Assembly: GCA_016210205.1 (NCBI GenBank)
Contig: JACQUO010000004.1
Coordinates: 29,120-93,119 of the forward strand
Source: Chloroflexota bacterium
Lineage (GTDB): Bacteria; Chloroflexota; Dehalococcoidia; JACQUO01
Length of the DNA: 64,000 nucleotides
Direction: 5' to 3'
Shown: positions 1 through 8,536 of the stretch, piece by piece
Layout of the letters: the number at the start of each line of letters is the position of its first letter
How positions within the stretch are numbered: the first letter of the stretch is position 1
Program-made: the position numbers and the translations under genes
Notes under the pieces: model-generated
What the model was told of the DNA's origin: nothing
The model's database searches: none
The model's input: only the letters and a program-made list of their open reading frames with translations

Positions 1-1
1 C

Positions 2-457
2 CTGCCGCTGAAGATTGCTTTCCCCCATCTCAGAGTGACCCTGGTGGACTCCGTCGCCAAGAAGACCGCCTTCTTGACCCACCTGCTAGCTGCGCTGGGC
101 CTGAATGATGTCTCCGTGAAGACAGAGCGGGCGGAGACCCTGGCGCGCCACCCCGACCACCGAGAGAGCTACGACCTGGCGGTCTCCCGGGCCGTGGCCT
201 CCCTCCCTACCCTGCTGGAGCTCTCCCTGCCCTTCCTGCGGGTGGGAGGGGTGATGGTAGCCCCCAAGAAGGGGGCGGTGGCCGCGGAGGTGGCCCGGGC
301 CGGGCGGGCCCTGACCCTCCTGGGCGGGCGGGTGCACCATGTCACCGAGCTCACCCTGGCGGGCGAGAAGCGGGCCCTGGTGGTAGTGGCCAAGGTATCC
401 CCCGTGCCAGAAGCCTACCCCCGGCGGCCCGGCCTCCCCAAAAAACGCCCCCTCTAA
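2..457 (+). CDS. rsmG: 16S rRNA (guanine-N7) methyltransferase RsmG, 3' part
   Basis: RsmG (GidB) methylates N7 of a guanine in the 530 loop of 16S rRNA using S-adenosylmethionine. The reading frame is open from base 2, so the start lies outside the window; about 151 residues remain. Visible family features are the LPLKIAFPHL / VTLVDSVAKK stretch (the acidic residue that binds the SAM ribose), the YDLAVSRAVA segment and the GGVMVAPKKG strand near the end. The C-terminus is a normal length for the family. No terminator follows; the next 430 bases hold no convincing gene. Confidence 0.93.
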   Translation: MPLKIAFPHLRVTLVDSVAKKTAFLTHLLAALGLNDVSVKTERAETLARHPDHRESYDLAVSRAVASLPTLLELSLPFLRVGGVMVAPKKGAVAAEVARAGRALTLLGGRVHHVTELTLAGEKRALVVVAKVSPVPEAYPRRPGLPKKRPL

Positions 458-824
458 CAGGCCCTCAGCCCTAAAAATATGCCTTAATTGCTCCTCTGGG
501 CGGTCATACCCCCCGAGCTCAGGTCTTGGCCGGCGCCTTTCTCGCCATGCAGACTGAGCCACCAGTCCCAAGCCATCTCTGAGACTACTCGCCCCAAAAA
601 GTTCCCCGAGCGGACTCGTTGTCCCAGGGCTTGTGAGAGACTGATGACGCCAGTTTTTCTTCAGGCCCAAGGGTATCCCCGGGCCTGAAGGCCCCGCCAC
701 AGTCTGGGACTGCCCGTATCCGCCTGCCTCCACCCATTTCGCTTCTGGCCCAGGGCATGTTGCAAAATACTGTCCCCTGCTTTATAGGTCAGAGCTGATA
801 AAAAGACTGGGAAAAGACTGCTCT
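458..824. other. Gene-free gap with possible RNA-like hairpins
   Basis: I see no supported coding sequence here. Two dyads stand out. CAGTC (563-567) can pair with GACTG (639-643), enclosing AAGCC/GGCTT and CTCG/CGAG pairs; this is followed by a run of five T at 653-657. The second is a perfect 10-bp inverted repeat, CTTCAGGCCC (659-668) and GGGCCTGAAG (681-690). Together they could be a small RNA or the processed tail of the rsmG transcript. No promoter with both boxes was found for it, so identity is open. Confidence 0.3.
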
Positions 825-872
825 GGACTATTGACAGTCCGCAAACGGACTGATATAATCCCCCTGCGGACT
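825..872 (+). promoter_or_regulatory. Perfect sigma-70-type promoter with phased GGACT operator half-sites
   Basis: TTGACA (831-836) and TATAAT (854-859) are separated by exactly 17 bp, with an extended -10 TGA at 851-853. The spacer holds a perfect dyad AGTCCG-CAAA-CGGACT (836-851). GGACT occurs at 825, 847 and 868, spaced 22 and 21 bp (two helical turns), and AGTCC at 836. A repressor covering these sites would block the promoter. The TTG of the -35 box is also a possible start codon in frame, but that would put translation upstream of transcription. Confidence 0.85.
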
Positions 873-893
873 AAAAACGGAGATGAGTCTAAT

Positions 894-1592
894 ATGGTCA
901 CCGCCACCAAAGAGTCCAGTCCCAAGGAGAAGCGACCCCTCCCCCCCTACGGCCCCGTTGGCGGCATGCTGGAGGGCCTGGGGCTGCTGCAGCGCACTAA
1001 GCCGCCCAAAGTGGACACCGCGTTCCTCCAATCTCAGGGCATCGCCCCCAGGAACGAATACAAGGTGGTCGGTGCCCTGCGCTACCTGGACCTCATCAAC
1101 GACGAGGGGACGCCCACGGAGAAATGCAAGCTGCTGCGAACTCGTGGGCCAGATTACACTCAGGCGCTCCAAGACCTGGTGAAAAGCGCCTATGCCGGGT
1201 TTTTCCGGAACCGGGAGCTCAAGTCCGTCACCGGAGACGCCATCTACAACTACTTCGTGACCGAGGAGGGGCTGGGACCGGAGATGGCCGCCAAGGCCTC
1301 CCGTTTCTTCGTCGCCCTCTGCCAACAGGCCGGCCTCCCCCTGCCCGCCGTGGCCGAGCCCCGGCGGCGCCTCCGCCGCGAGCGGACGGCCCGGCCCGCG
1401 GCCACGCCCCCGCGGCGAGGACAGCGCTCCCCCCGCCAGACCCCAGACATCAAGGGGCCCTTGGCCCCGGCCCCCGACCTGCCCCTGGTCTTCAGCCTCT
1501 CCCCCCTGGAGATGGACCAGCTGGATGACGAACGCCTCACCCAGCTCTTCCGCAAGGTGAGGCAGGCCTGGGAACGCTCCGCCCAGAACTAG
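894..1592 (+). CDS. DUF5343-domain protein (paralogue 1)
   Basis: This 232-residue protein has the hallmarks of the DUF5343 family: a PYGPVGGMLEGL opening, a PPKVDTAFLQSQGI segment, then ALRYLDLINDEGTPTEK, and a C-terminal hydrophobic helix SRFFVALCQQAGL. The last third is Arg/Pro-rich and looks disordered and basic. Function is unknown; the fold is thought to be winged-helix-like (family knowledge, not shown here). ATG 894 was chosen because the upstream TTG (831) is the -35 box; GGAG sits 11 bases before the ATG. A paralogue lies at 38430. The gene is monocistronic, since dprA has its own promoter. Confidence 0.8.
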   Translation: MVTATKESSPKEKRPLPPYGPVGGMLEGLGLLQRTKPPKVDTAFLQSQGIAPRNEYKVVGALRYLDLINDEGTPTEKCKLLRTRGPDYTQALQDLVKSAYAGFFRNRELKSVTGDAIYNYFVTEEGLGPEMAAKASRFFVALCQQAGLPLPAVAEPRRRLRRERTARPAATPPRRGQRSPRQTPDIKGPLAPAPDLPLVFSLSPLEMDQLDDERLTQLFRKVRQAWERSAQN

Positions 1593-1666
1593 GCCGCCTC
1601 CCGCAGGCCCCACGCCCAGGCTTTCCCTAAGATGGCAACGGCCCTAAGTTCCCCCGCCAACCTGCG

Positions 1667-1696
1667 TTGCCCCGTCGCCGTCCCCCGTGCTACAAT
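1667..1696 (+). promoter_or_regulatory. Promoter for dprA, giving a near-leaderless mRNA
   Basis: TTGCCC (1667-1672), an 18-bp spacer and TACAAT (1691-1696) lie just before dprA. Transcription would start about 1702-1704, only a few bases before the ATG at 1708. No Shine-Dalgarno sequence is present, so dprA may be translated from a leaderless message (inference). Confidence 0.55.
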
Positions 1697-1707
1697 AGCC
1701 CTAAGCC

Positions 1708-2823
1708 ATGTCGGAACTGGGTTATTGGGTCGCCTTCCACCGCATCCCCGGGATTGGACGCCACCGCTTCAACCTTCTGCTGAACCATTTCGGCACCTTG
1801 AAGCAGGCATGGCAGGCCCGGGACAATGAGCTTTACGCTGCGGGGCTGGAAGCCAGGTCAGTCCAGGCCATCGTAAGCCACCGACCGGGGATTTCCCCCC
1901 AAGTGGAGGTGGAGAAGCTGGAACGGGCCGGAATCAGTGCCCTCACCTGGGAGGACCCCGCCTACCCCGCACGGCTGAAGGAGACCCAGGACCCTCCACC
2001 GGTGCTTTACCTCCGGGGCAACCTCACCCCCGCCGACGAATGGTCGGTGGCCGTGGTGGGCACCCGCCGGGCCACCGTCTACGGACGAGAGGCCACGGAG
2101 CGCCTGGCAGGAGACCTGGCCCGGAGCGGCATCACCATCGTCAGCGGCCTAGCCCGGGGCATCGATGCGGTGGCGCACCGGGCCGCCCTGGAGGCCGGGG
2201 GGCGGACCATCGCCGTCTTCGCCTGCGGCCTGGACGTCTGCTATCCCCCAGAGCACAAGGGCCTGGCTCAGGCTGTGGCGGAAAATGGAGCGCTAGTGAG
2301 CGACTATCCCCTGGGAACACGCCCCAGGGCAGAGAACTTCCCTCGGCGCAACCGCATCATGAGCGGCCTCAGCCTGGGGGCCCTGGTCATCGAGGCGGGG
2401 GAGGGCAGCGGGGCCCTCATCACCGCCCGTCTGGCCCTGGAGCAGGGACGGGAGGTCTTCGCCGTGCCGGGGAGCATCCTCTCCCCCCTGAGCCGGGGCG
2501 TCAACCGCCTCATCCAGGACGGGGCCAAGCTGGTCATGGATACCCGGGATGTCCTGGAGGAGCTGAACCTGGCGGTGGTGGGCCAGCAGCTGGAGATGAA
2601 AGAGCTGCTCCCCGAGAATGCCGCCGAGGCGGCCCTGCTCCAGTGCCTCTCCTCCGAGCCCATCCACATCGATATGCTGCGGCGACGCGCCAACCTGCCC
2701 ATGGCAGAGGTGAGCAGCACCCTGGCCATGATGGAGCTGAAGGGGCTGGTCCGCCAGCTGGGCGGTATGCATTATGTAAAGGCACACGAGGCCCAGGTCA
2801 CCTACGAGGTGAGAGCCCGGTAA
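1708..2823 (+). CDS. dprA: DNA-processing protein DprA (Smf)
   Basis: DprA binds incoming single-stranded DNA during natural transformation and loads RecA on it in the cytoplasm. The 371-residue protein has an N-terminal helix-hairpin-helix region (FHRIPGIGRHRF, residues 10-21). The Rossmann-fold core follows with VVGTRRAT (116-123), SGLARGID (146-153), FPRRNRIMSG (211-220) and GSGALITA (233-240). The C-terminal ~75 residues form the DprA winged helix. No other competence nuclease or channel gene is in the window, although the type IV pilus cluster at 39-51 kb could serve DNA uptake. Confidence 0.95.
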   Translation: MSELGYWVAFHRIPGIGRHRFNLLLNHFGTLKQAWQARDNELYAAGLEARSVQAIVSHRPGISPQVEVEKLERAGISALTWEDPAYPARLKETQDPPPVLYLRGNLTPADEWSVAVVGTRRATVYGREATERLAGDLARSGITIVSGLARGIDAVAHRAALEAGGRTIAVFACGLDVCYPPEHKGLAQAVAENGALVSDYPLGTRPRAENFPRRNRIMSGLSLGALVIEAGEGSGALITARLALEQGREVFAVPGSILSPLSRGVNRLIQDGAKLVMDTRDVLEELNLAVVGQQLEMKELLPENAAEAALLQCLSSEPIHIDMLRRRANLPMAEVSSTLAMMELKGLVRQLGGMHYVKAHEAQVTYEVRAR

Positions 2824-2850
2824 ACCGTAGTTTGGGAAGTGAGGTGCGCC

Positions 2851-3459
2851 ATGTCAGAACCCTTAGTCATAGAAATCTACTCCGATTATCTCTGCCCCTG
2901 GTGCTACATCGCCTCAATCCGTTTCGATGAGATTAAGGAGGAGTTCAGGGACCAGGTCTCCCTCCGCTGGATGTCCTATCCCCTGCGGCGAGAGGAGCAG
3001 CCGGGACGCCGCCCCAACCCCCGCACGGCCTCCCACATCTCTCGGCCCCAGCAGGAGGAGCCCAGCGCCATCTTCAAGCCCTGGCCCCAGGACAAAGACC
3101 TGCCCTCCTCCAGCCTGTCCGCCCTGGAGGCGGCGAAGTGTGCGGAGCTTCAGGGAGAGGAGCTGGCCCGGCGCTTCCACCTCCGCCTCATGAAGGCCAA
3201 CTTCGAGGAATCCCAGGACATCAGCCAGCGGGAGGTGCTCCTGGGCCTGGCCGCCGAGATAGGTCTAGAGGTCAAGAGCTTACAGCGCCATCTGATCTCG
3301 GGGCAGATGCGCCCCAAGGTGCTCCAGGAATTTGAGAAGGCCCGCTCCCTCAACATCTTCGGCATCCCCACCGCCATCTTCGGCGGCAAGATACGGCTGG
3401 AGGGAGCCGTGCCCATAGACATGTACCGCCGGGCCATCGCCGTCTGCGGCAAAGATTAG
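2851..3459 (+). CDS. DsbA-family dithiol oxidoreductase (FrnE-like)
   Basis: A 202-residue thioredoxin-fold protein. The active-site CPWC follows strand IEIYSDYL near the N-terminus, and the cis-Pro loop GIPTAIFGG lies near the end, with the usual DsbA helical insertion between. There is no signal peptide, so it should act in the cytoplasm like FrnE-type proteins. ATG 2851 was chosen because GAGG (2841-2844) sits six bases upstream; the alternative GTG at 2839 overlaps that site. It follows dprA by 27 bp and is probably cotranscribed. The substrate is unknown. Confidence 0.88.
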   Translation: MSEPLVIEIYSDYLCPWCYIASIRFDEIKEEFRDQVSLRWMSYPLRREEQPGRRPNPRTASHISRPQQEEPSAIFKPWPQDKDLPSSSLSALEAAKCAELQGEELARRFHLRLMKANFEESQDISQREVLLGLAAEIGLEVKSLQRHLISGQMRPKVLQEFEKARSLNIFGIPTAIFGGKIRLEGAVPIDMYRRAIAVCGKD

Positions 3460-3476
3460 CCGGGGAAGCCGCCCCA

Positions 3477-3619
3477 GAGGTCGTTTAGAAACGGGGGTTG
3501 CCAGGGGGCAATGCCCCCTGGTCGGGGTTATGGGGGTGTCCCCCAGCTTCATTCAATCCCTCCTTCCGGGCCAGGAAGGAGGTCAGGGGGATGGTCCTAA
3601 GGCGTTACTAAACGACCTC
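3477..3619. repeat. MITE-like element, copy 1 (12-bp perfect terminal inverted repeats)
   Basis: The 143-bp element starts GAGGTCGTTTAG (3477-3488) and ends with its exact reverse complement CTAAACGACCTC (3608-3619). Inside is a hairpin-rich core with CAGGGGGCAATGCCCCCTG and a TCCTTCC..GGAAGGA dyad. It has no coding capacity. Related copies lie at 15961-16092 and, degenerate, at 51443-51510. This looks like a non-autonomous transposable element; no transposase is in the window. Confidence 0.75.
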
Positions 3620-3667
3620 CCCAACCCCTTTGACAAGGGCTTATAATAAGGCCATGAAGGAGGGCCC

Positions 3668-5785
3668 GTGGCCAAGCCTCTGGTGATAGTGGAGTCCCCC
3701 GCCAAAGCCCGCACCGTGGGCCAGATGTTGGGGGGCCGTTATACGGTCAAGGCCTCGGTGGGACACATCCGAGACCTGCCCAAATCCGAGTTGGGGGTGG
3801 ATGTTGAGAAGGCTTTCACCCCCAAATATGTTATCCCTAAAGAGAAGCGCAAGGTGGTCCAGGAGCTAAAGGACCTGGCCCAAAAGGCTCGTGAGGTCTT
3901 CCTGGCCACCGACCCGGACCGCGAGGGCGAGGCCATCTCCTGGCATCTGTCCCAGGCCATGGGCCTGGACACGGACAAGGCCCGCCGGGTGGTCTTCCAC
4001 GAGATTACCCCAGAAGCCGTAGCCGCCGCCTTCCGCCATCCCCGTTCCATCGACAGCCGCCTGGTGGATGCCCAGCAGGCACGGCGCATCCTGGACCGCC
4101 TGGTGGGATACAAGCTCAGCCCCCTCCTCTGGCGCAAGGTGAAGGGCCGACTCTCCGCGGGGCGGGTGCAGTCCGCGGCCCTGCGCCTGGTAGCCAACCG
4201 AGAGCGGGAGATTGCCGCCCACCAGCCGGAGGAGTACTGGCACATCGAAGCAGAGCTCACCCCCACCGGCCCCCGCGACTGGCCCTTCCGGGCCTTGCTG
4301 GTGGCACTCCAGGGCCAGCGGAAAAAGCTGGAGATAGGGGATGAGGCCACCGCCACGGCCCTGGTGCAGGAGCTGGAGAAAGCCTCCTATCGGGTGTCCT
4401 CCGTGGCCATCAAAGAGACCAAGCGCCGCCCCGCGCCGCCCTTCATCACCAGCACCCTCCAGCAGGAGGCCTGGCGCAAGCTGGGCTTCGCGGCTCAGCG
4501 CACCATGGCCCTGGCCCAGCAGCTCTACGAAGGCCTGCCCCTGGACAAAAAGGGGTCGGCCGGGCTCATCACCTACATGCGCACCGACTCCACCCGGGTG
4601 GCGGCCTCGGCCCTGGAGGAGATTCGGGGCTTCATCGTCGAGAAATACGGCCGAGACTACCTGCCGCCCAAAGCCCGGGTCTTCGCCAAAAAGGCCAAAG
4701 GAGCCCAAGAGGCCCACGAGGCCATCCGCCCCACCGCCATAGACCGCACCCCGGAGGCCCTCAAGCCCTATTTGACCTCCGAGCAGGCCCGGCTCTACGA
4801 GCTTATCTGGAAACGCATGCTGGCCAGCCAGATGGCGGAAGCCCGCCTGGAGCAGACCACCGCCGAGATTGCGGCCCACCCCGCTGCCGGCGGCCGGGAG
4901 TATCTCCTGCGGGCCACGGGGACCAAAGTCCTCTTTCCGGGCTTCCTCACCCTCTACCGCGAGGGTCGGGACGAGGAGGAAGAGGAGGAACGGCCCCCCC
5001 TACCCACCCTGAAAGAGGACGAGACCCTGCGCCTTCTGGGCCTGTTCCCGGCGCAGCATTTCACCCAGCCGCCACCCCACTACTCCGAGGCCAGCCTCAT
5101 CCGCGCCCTGGAAGAGCACGGCGTGGGTCGCCCCAGCACCTATGCCACCATCGTCTCCACCCTGCAGGGGCGGCGCTACCTCCAACGAGAGAAGGGAAAA
5201 CTCCTGACCACAGAGCTGGGCCTCACGGTGAACGACCTCTTGGTGGAGCACTTCCCAGAGATTATGGACATCGCCTTCACCGCCCACCTGGAGGCGGAGC
5301 TGGACGAGATAGCCGCGGGCGACCGGCAGATGGTGTCCACCCTGGAAGAATTCTACCATCCCTTCATCCGCCGCGTGGAGGACGCCCGGACACAGATGAA
5401 GGTGGTGAAGGCCCCACCCCAGCCCACAGGGGAGGCCTGCGAGAAATGCGGCCAACCCCTGGTTCTCAAAGAAGGACGCTTTGGCCCCTTCATTGCCTGC
5501 TCCGGCTTCCCCAAGTGCCGGAACACCAGGCCCGTGAAGACAACCGTGGGCGTCCCCTGCCCCCAGTGCGGCGGGGACATAGTGGAGAGGCGCGGGCGGC
5601 GTGGCCGTCCCTTCTATGGCTGCTCCAATTACCCCAAGTGCGACTTCGCCACCTCCCGCCATCCCCTGCCCCAACCCTGCCCCCACTGTGGCGGCCTCAT
5701 GGTAGAGGACAAGGATGGAGCCAAATGCCTCAAATGCCAGACCCGGACCGCGCCGGCCAAGGCCAAAATCGCGGCGCCGGCCTAA
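3668..5785 (+). CDS. topA: DNA topoisomerase I
   Basis: Type IA topoisomerase that relaxes negative supercoils. The Toprim domain has the catalytic Glu in VIVESPAKAR (E9) and DPDRE (82-86). The nucleophilic tyrosine is Y303 in GLITYMRTDSTR. After the core (~residue 590) come two complete four-cysteine zinc ribbons (CEKCG..CSGFPKC and CPQCG..CSNYPKC) and a third, shorter CPHCG..CLKC. The start is GTG 3668 with GAAGGAGGG upstream. At 705 residues it is normal for the family. The MITE-like element lies directly upstream. Confidence 0.97.
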   Translation: MAKPLVIVESPAKARTVGQMLGGRYTVKASVGHIRDLPKSELGVDVEKAFTPKYVIPKEKRKVVQELKDLAQKAREVFLATDPDREGEAISWHLSQAMGLDTDKARRVVFHEITPEAVAAAFRHPRSIDSRLVDAQQARRILDRLVGYKLSPLLWRKVKGRLSAGRVQSAALRLVANREREIAAHQPEEYWHIEAELTPTGPRDWPFRALLVALQGQRKKLEIGDEATATALVQELEKASYRVSSVAIKETKRRPAPPFITSTLQQEAWRKLGFAAQRTMALAQQLYEGLPLDKKGSAGLITYMRTDSTRVAASALEEIRGFIVEKYGRDYLPPKARVFAKKAKGAQEAHEAIRPTAIDRTPEALKPYLTSEQARLYELIWKRMLASQMAEARLEQTTAEIAAHPAAGGREYLLRATGTKVLFPGFLTLYREGRDEEEEEERPPLPTLKEDETLRLLGLFPAQHFTQPPPHYSEASLIRALEEHGVGRPSTYATIVSTLQGRRYLQREKGKLLTTELGLTVNDLLVEHFPEIMDIAFTAHLEAELDEIAAGDRQMVSTLEEFYHPFIRRVEDARTQMKVVKAPPQPTGEACEKCGQPLVLKEGRFGPFIACSGFPKCRNTRPVKTTVGVPCPQCGGDIVERRGRRGRPFYGCSNYPKCDFATSRHPLPQPCPHCGGLMVEDKDGAKCLKCQTRTAPAKAKIAAPA

Positions 5786-5829
5786 ACTCCTACCCAGAGA
5801 CTTTTTATGCTAAAGTGGCGGGGACGAAG

Positions 5830-6276
5830 ATGAAAATATTAGTGGTACACGGGCCTAACCTCAACCTCCTGGGTCACCGCGACGCATCACACTACGGCCG
5901 CCAGACCCTGGCGGAAATCGACGCCCTGGTGCAAAAGCGAGCCCGGGAGCTGGGGGCAAAGGTTGCGACTTTCCAGTCCAACTCCGAAGGGGCACTCATC
6001 GACTTCATCCAAAAAGAGCGCCCCGACTCCCAGGGCATCATCATCAACCCGGGGGCCTACACCCACTACGGGCTGGCCCTGCGGGACGCCCTGGCCGACA
6101 CCGGCCTCCCCATCATCGAGGTGCACCTCTCCAACATCCACGCCCGGGAGGGGTGGCGCCGCCACTCCGTCATCGCCCCCATCGCCCGGGGCCAAATCTC
6201 CGGTCTCAAAGGGCAGGGCTACATCGCCGCCCTGGAGGCCTTGGTGGCCCTGCTCCAGGAGGAAGAGAAACCGTGA
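5830..6276 (+). CDS. aroQ: 3-dehydroquinate dehydratase, type II
   Basis: Shikimate-pathway dodecameric enzyme that removes water from 3-dehydroquinate. The 148-residue protein opens with the family signature VVHGPNLNLLG and keeps YGRQTLAEID, FQSNSEGALIDFI, INPGAYTHYGLALRDAL and the substrate-binding EVHLSNIHAREGWRRHS. The in-frame open region extends upstream into topA's 3' end, but ATG 5830 begins exactly at the conserved N-terminus. Its stop overlaps the GTG start of the next gene by three bases, indicating translational coupling. Confidence 0.96.
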   Translation: MKILVVHGPNLNLLGHRDASHYGRQTLAEIDALVQKRARELGAKVATFQSNSEGALIDFIQKERPDSQGIIINPGAYTHYGLALRDALADTGLPIIEVHLSNIHAREGWRRHSVIAPIARGQISGLKGQGYIAALEALVALLQEEEKP

Positions 6277-7343
6277 AGGAACGGCTGGCTCACCTGCGGG
6301 AGCAGCTCAAAGAAGTGGGCCTGGATGCCATCCTCATCTCCGACGACACCAACCGCCGCTACTTCTCCGGCTTCCACGGCACCGCGGGTTTCCTCCTGGT
6401 AAGCCAGAAGCAGGCCATCCTGGCCACCGACTTTCGTTACACGGAGCAGGCCCGCCACCAGGCCCCGGACTTCGAGGTCCTTGAGGTTGAGGGAGGCCTA
6501 TCCCAGTGGTTCCCTAAAGCCGCTAAGGATTTGGGGCGGGCCCGCCTGGGCTTCGAGGCCGACCACATGACCCTGGCCTCCTACAGGCAATGGACCAACG
6601 CCGTGGGCCAGATGGAGCCCAAGCTCCGCCCAGAACTGGTGTCCACTGAAGGAATCGGACTCTCTTTGCGGTCTATCAAAGACCTCGAGGAGATTAGCTA
6701 CCTGGAGCAGGCCGCCGCCCTAGCCGACAGCGCCATCTCCTACGCCAGGACGCTACTCCGGCCGGGGATGAAGGAGTGGGAGCTGGCCTGGGAGCTAGAG
6801 CAGCACCTGCGCCGGCGGGGTAGCGAGTCACTCCCCTTCCCCATCATCGTCGCTGCCGGGCCCAATGCCGCCTCCCCCCACCACCACCCCGGGGATGACA
6901 TCATCATGCCCGGCCAGCCCGTGGTGGTGGATCTGGGGGCGCGGGTCTCCGGCTACTGCTCCGACATCACCCGCACCTTCTGCCTAGAGCCAATCTCGGT
7001 GGACTACCGCCGCATCTATGACATCGTCCTCCGGGCACAGTTGGCGGCCATCTCCGGCCTCCGGACGGGGATGACGGGAGGCGCGGTGGACGGCCTGGCC
7101 CGAAACGCCATCGAAGCCACGGGCTACGGCAAAGACTTCGGCCACGGGCTGGGCCACGGGGTGGGGCTGGAAGAGCACGAGCTGCCGCGCCTGGGCCGCG
7201 GCTCCAGCCACACCCTGGACGAGGGCATGGTCTTCACCATAGAGCCAGGCATCTATCTAAACGGCTGGGGCGGGGTGCGCATCGAGGACATGGTGGCCCT
7301 CACCGGAGGCAAGCCCCACCTCCTCACCAAAGCCGCCAAATAA
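6273..7343 (+). CDS. Xaa-Pro aminopeptidase/dipeptidase, M24B family
   Basis: A 356-residue metallopeptidase that releases residues next to proline. The N-terminal creatinase-type domain (about 1-130) is followed by the pita-bread catalytic domain. All five metal ligands are visible: D220 and D231 (VVVDLGARVSGYCSD), H295 (GHGLGHGVG), E324 (FTIEPG) and E338 (VRIED). Start GTG 6273 overlaps the aroQ stop (GTGA), and the GGAGGAAGAG upstream gives a good ribosome site. Whether its main activity is as PepP or PepQ cannot be told from sequence. Confidence 0.93.
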   Translation: MKERLAHLREQLKEVGLDAILISDDTNRRYFSGFHGTAGFLLVSQKQAILATDFRYTEQARHQAPDFEVLEVEGGLSQWFPKAAKDLGRARLGFEADHMTLASYRQWTNAVGQMEPKLRPELVSTEGIGLSLRSIKDLEEISYLEQAAALADSAISYARTLLRPGMKEWELAWELEQHLRRRGSESLPFPIIVAAGPNAASPHHHPGDDIIMPGQPVVVDLGARVSGYCSDITRTFCLEPISVDYRRIYDIVLRAQLAAISGLRTGMTGGAVDGLARNAIEATGYGKDFGHGLGHGVGLEEHELPRLGRGSSHTLDEGMVFTIEPGIYLNGWGGVRIEDMVALTGGKPHLLTKAAK

Positions 7344-7356
7344 GGTTCCTCAAGCC

Positions 7357-8535
7357 ATGGCCGTCTACCTGGTCTCCCAAATCACCACCTACTTAAGGGG
7401 CGTCCTGGAGTCCGACCCCCTCTTGGGGGACCTCTGGGTCCAGGGGGAAATCTCCAACCTGTCCCGGCCCTCATCGGGGCATCAGTACTTTATCCTCAAG
7501 GATGCCGACGCTCAACTAAAAAGCGTCCGCTTCCGACAGCACCGCTTCGGCCTGGAGCCCCTGGATGGCCAGGAGGTGCTGGCCCACGGGCGCATCTCCC
7601 TCTATGAGGCCCGAGGCGACCTCCAGCTCTATGTGGACTTCCTGCAGCCCGCCGGCGTGGGGGCCCAGCGGGCGGAGTTCGAGCTCCTCAAGGCCAGGCT
7701 GGAGGCCGAGGGCCTGTTCGAGGAGACCCGCAAGCGGCCCCTGCCGCTCTTCCCACAGCGCATCGGCGTGGTCACCTCCCCCAGCGGGGCCGTCTTCCAC
7801 GACATCGTCCGGGTGGTGGAGCGCCGCTATCCCCTGGCGGAGCTAGTGCTGGCCCCCACCCCCGTCCAGGGGGAGCGGGCAGCGCCAGGGATTGTAGCCG
7901 CCCTCCAGGCCCTGCATCACCTCGAGGGCATCGATGTCATCATCGTAGCCCGGGGCGGCGGCTCCTGGGAGGAGCTGGCCCCCTTCAACGACGAGACGGT
8001 GGCCCGGGCCATCTTCGGGAGCCACATCCCTGTGGTCACCGGCGTGGGCCACGAGACCGACTTCACCATCGCCGACTTCGTGGCAGACCGCCGCGCCCCC
8101 ACCCCTTCGGCGGCAGCGGAGCTGGTGGTGCCGGATCAGCGTGAGCTCAAAGCCCGCCTGGAGGAGGGCCAGCGGGCCTTGCGCCAGCTGACCCTGGAGC
8201 TAATCACCGCAAGCCGTTCCCACCTGCGGTTGGCCCAAGCCCACCTCATGAGCCAGCAGCCCGACCTGAGCCGTCGGCGACAGCGTTTGGGTGAGCTACT
8301 GCACCAGGCAGGAGAGAGCCTGCGCTCCCAGCTGGCCCTGCGGGGCGAAAGGCTCTCCAGCCACGGCCGGCAGCTGGCGGCCCTTAGCCCCACCCAGACC
8401 CTGGGCCGCGGCTACGCCCTGGTCCAGGCCGGGGCCACCGGTCAGGCCATCACCCAGGTGAGCCAGGCAGTCAGAGGGGAAGCCATCGCCATCACGGTCT
8501 CCGATGGCTCCTTCCCCGCGGAGGTCACGGGCTGA
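7357..8535 (+). CDS. xseA: Exodeoxyribonuclease VII large subunit
   Basis: Catalytic subunit of the ATP-independent single-strand DNA exonuclease VII. The 392-residue protein has an N-terminal OB fold (WVQGEISNLSRPSSGHQYF, then LKDADAQLK) and the conserved catalytic core with VVTSPSGAVFHDI, VARGGGSWEELAPFNDE, VVTGVGHETDFTIADFVADRRAPTPS. A long helical region follows and ends with LGRGYALV. It abuts xseB, one base apart. Confidence 0.96.
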   Translation: MAVYLVSQITTYLRGVLESDPLLGDLWVQGEISNLSRPSSGHQYFILKDADAQLKSVRFRQHRFGLEPLDGQEVLAHGRISLYEARGDLQLYVDFLQPAGVGAQRAEFELLKARLEAEGLFEETRKRPLPLFPQRIGVVTSPSGAVFHDIVRVVERRYPLAELVLAPTPVQGERAAPGIVAALQALHHLEGIDVIIVARGGGSWEELAPFNDETVARAIFGSHIPVVTGVGHETDFTIADFVADRRAPTPSAAAELVVPDQRELKARLEEGQRALRQLTLELITASRSHLRLAQAHLMSQQPDLSRRRQRLGELLHQAGESLRSQLALRGERLSSHGRQLAALSPTQTLGRGYALVQAGATGQAITQVSQAVRGEAIAITVSDGSFPAEVTG

Positions 8536-8536
8536 T

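Noticed and set aside
831-893. Extended N-terminus of DUF5343 paralogue 1 starting at TTG 831
   Set aside because: The TTG is the -35 hexamer of a consensus promoter; the mRNA would begin ~35 bases later.
2293-2787. Long open frames opposite dprA, topA, aspS, pilB and other genes
   Set aside because: High G+C creates long antisense frames; each lies fully over a gene with clear family motifs.
3630-3647. TTGACA and TATAAT just upstream of topA
   Set aside because: The hexamers are only six bases apart, so they cannot act as one promoter; no good -35 box lies 16-18 bp above this TATAAT.
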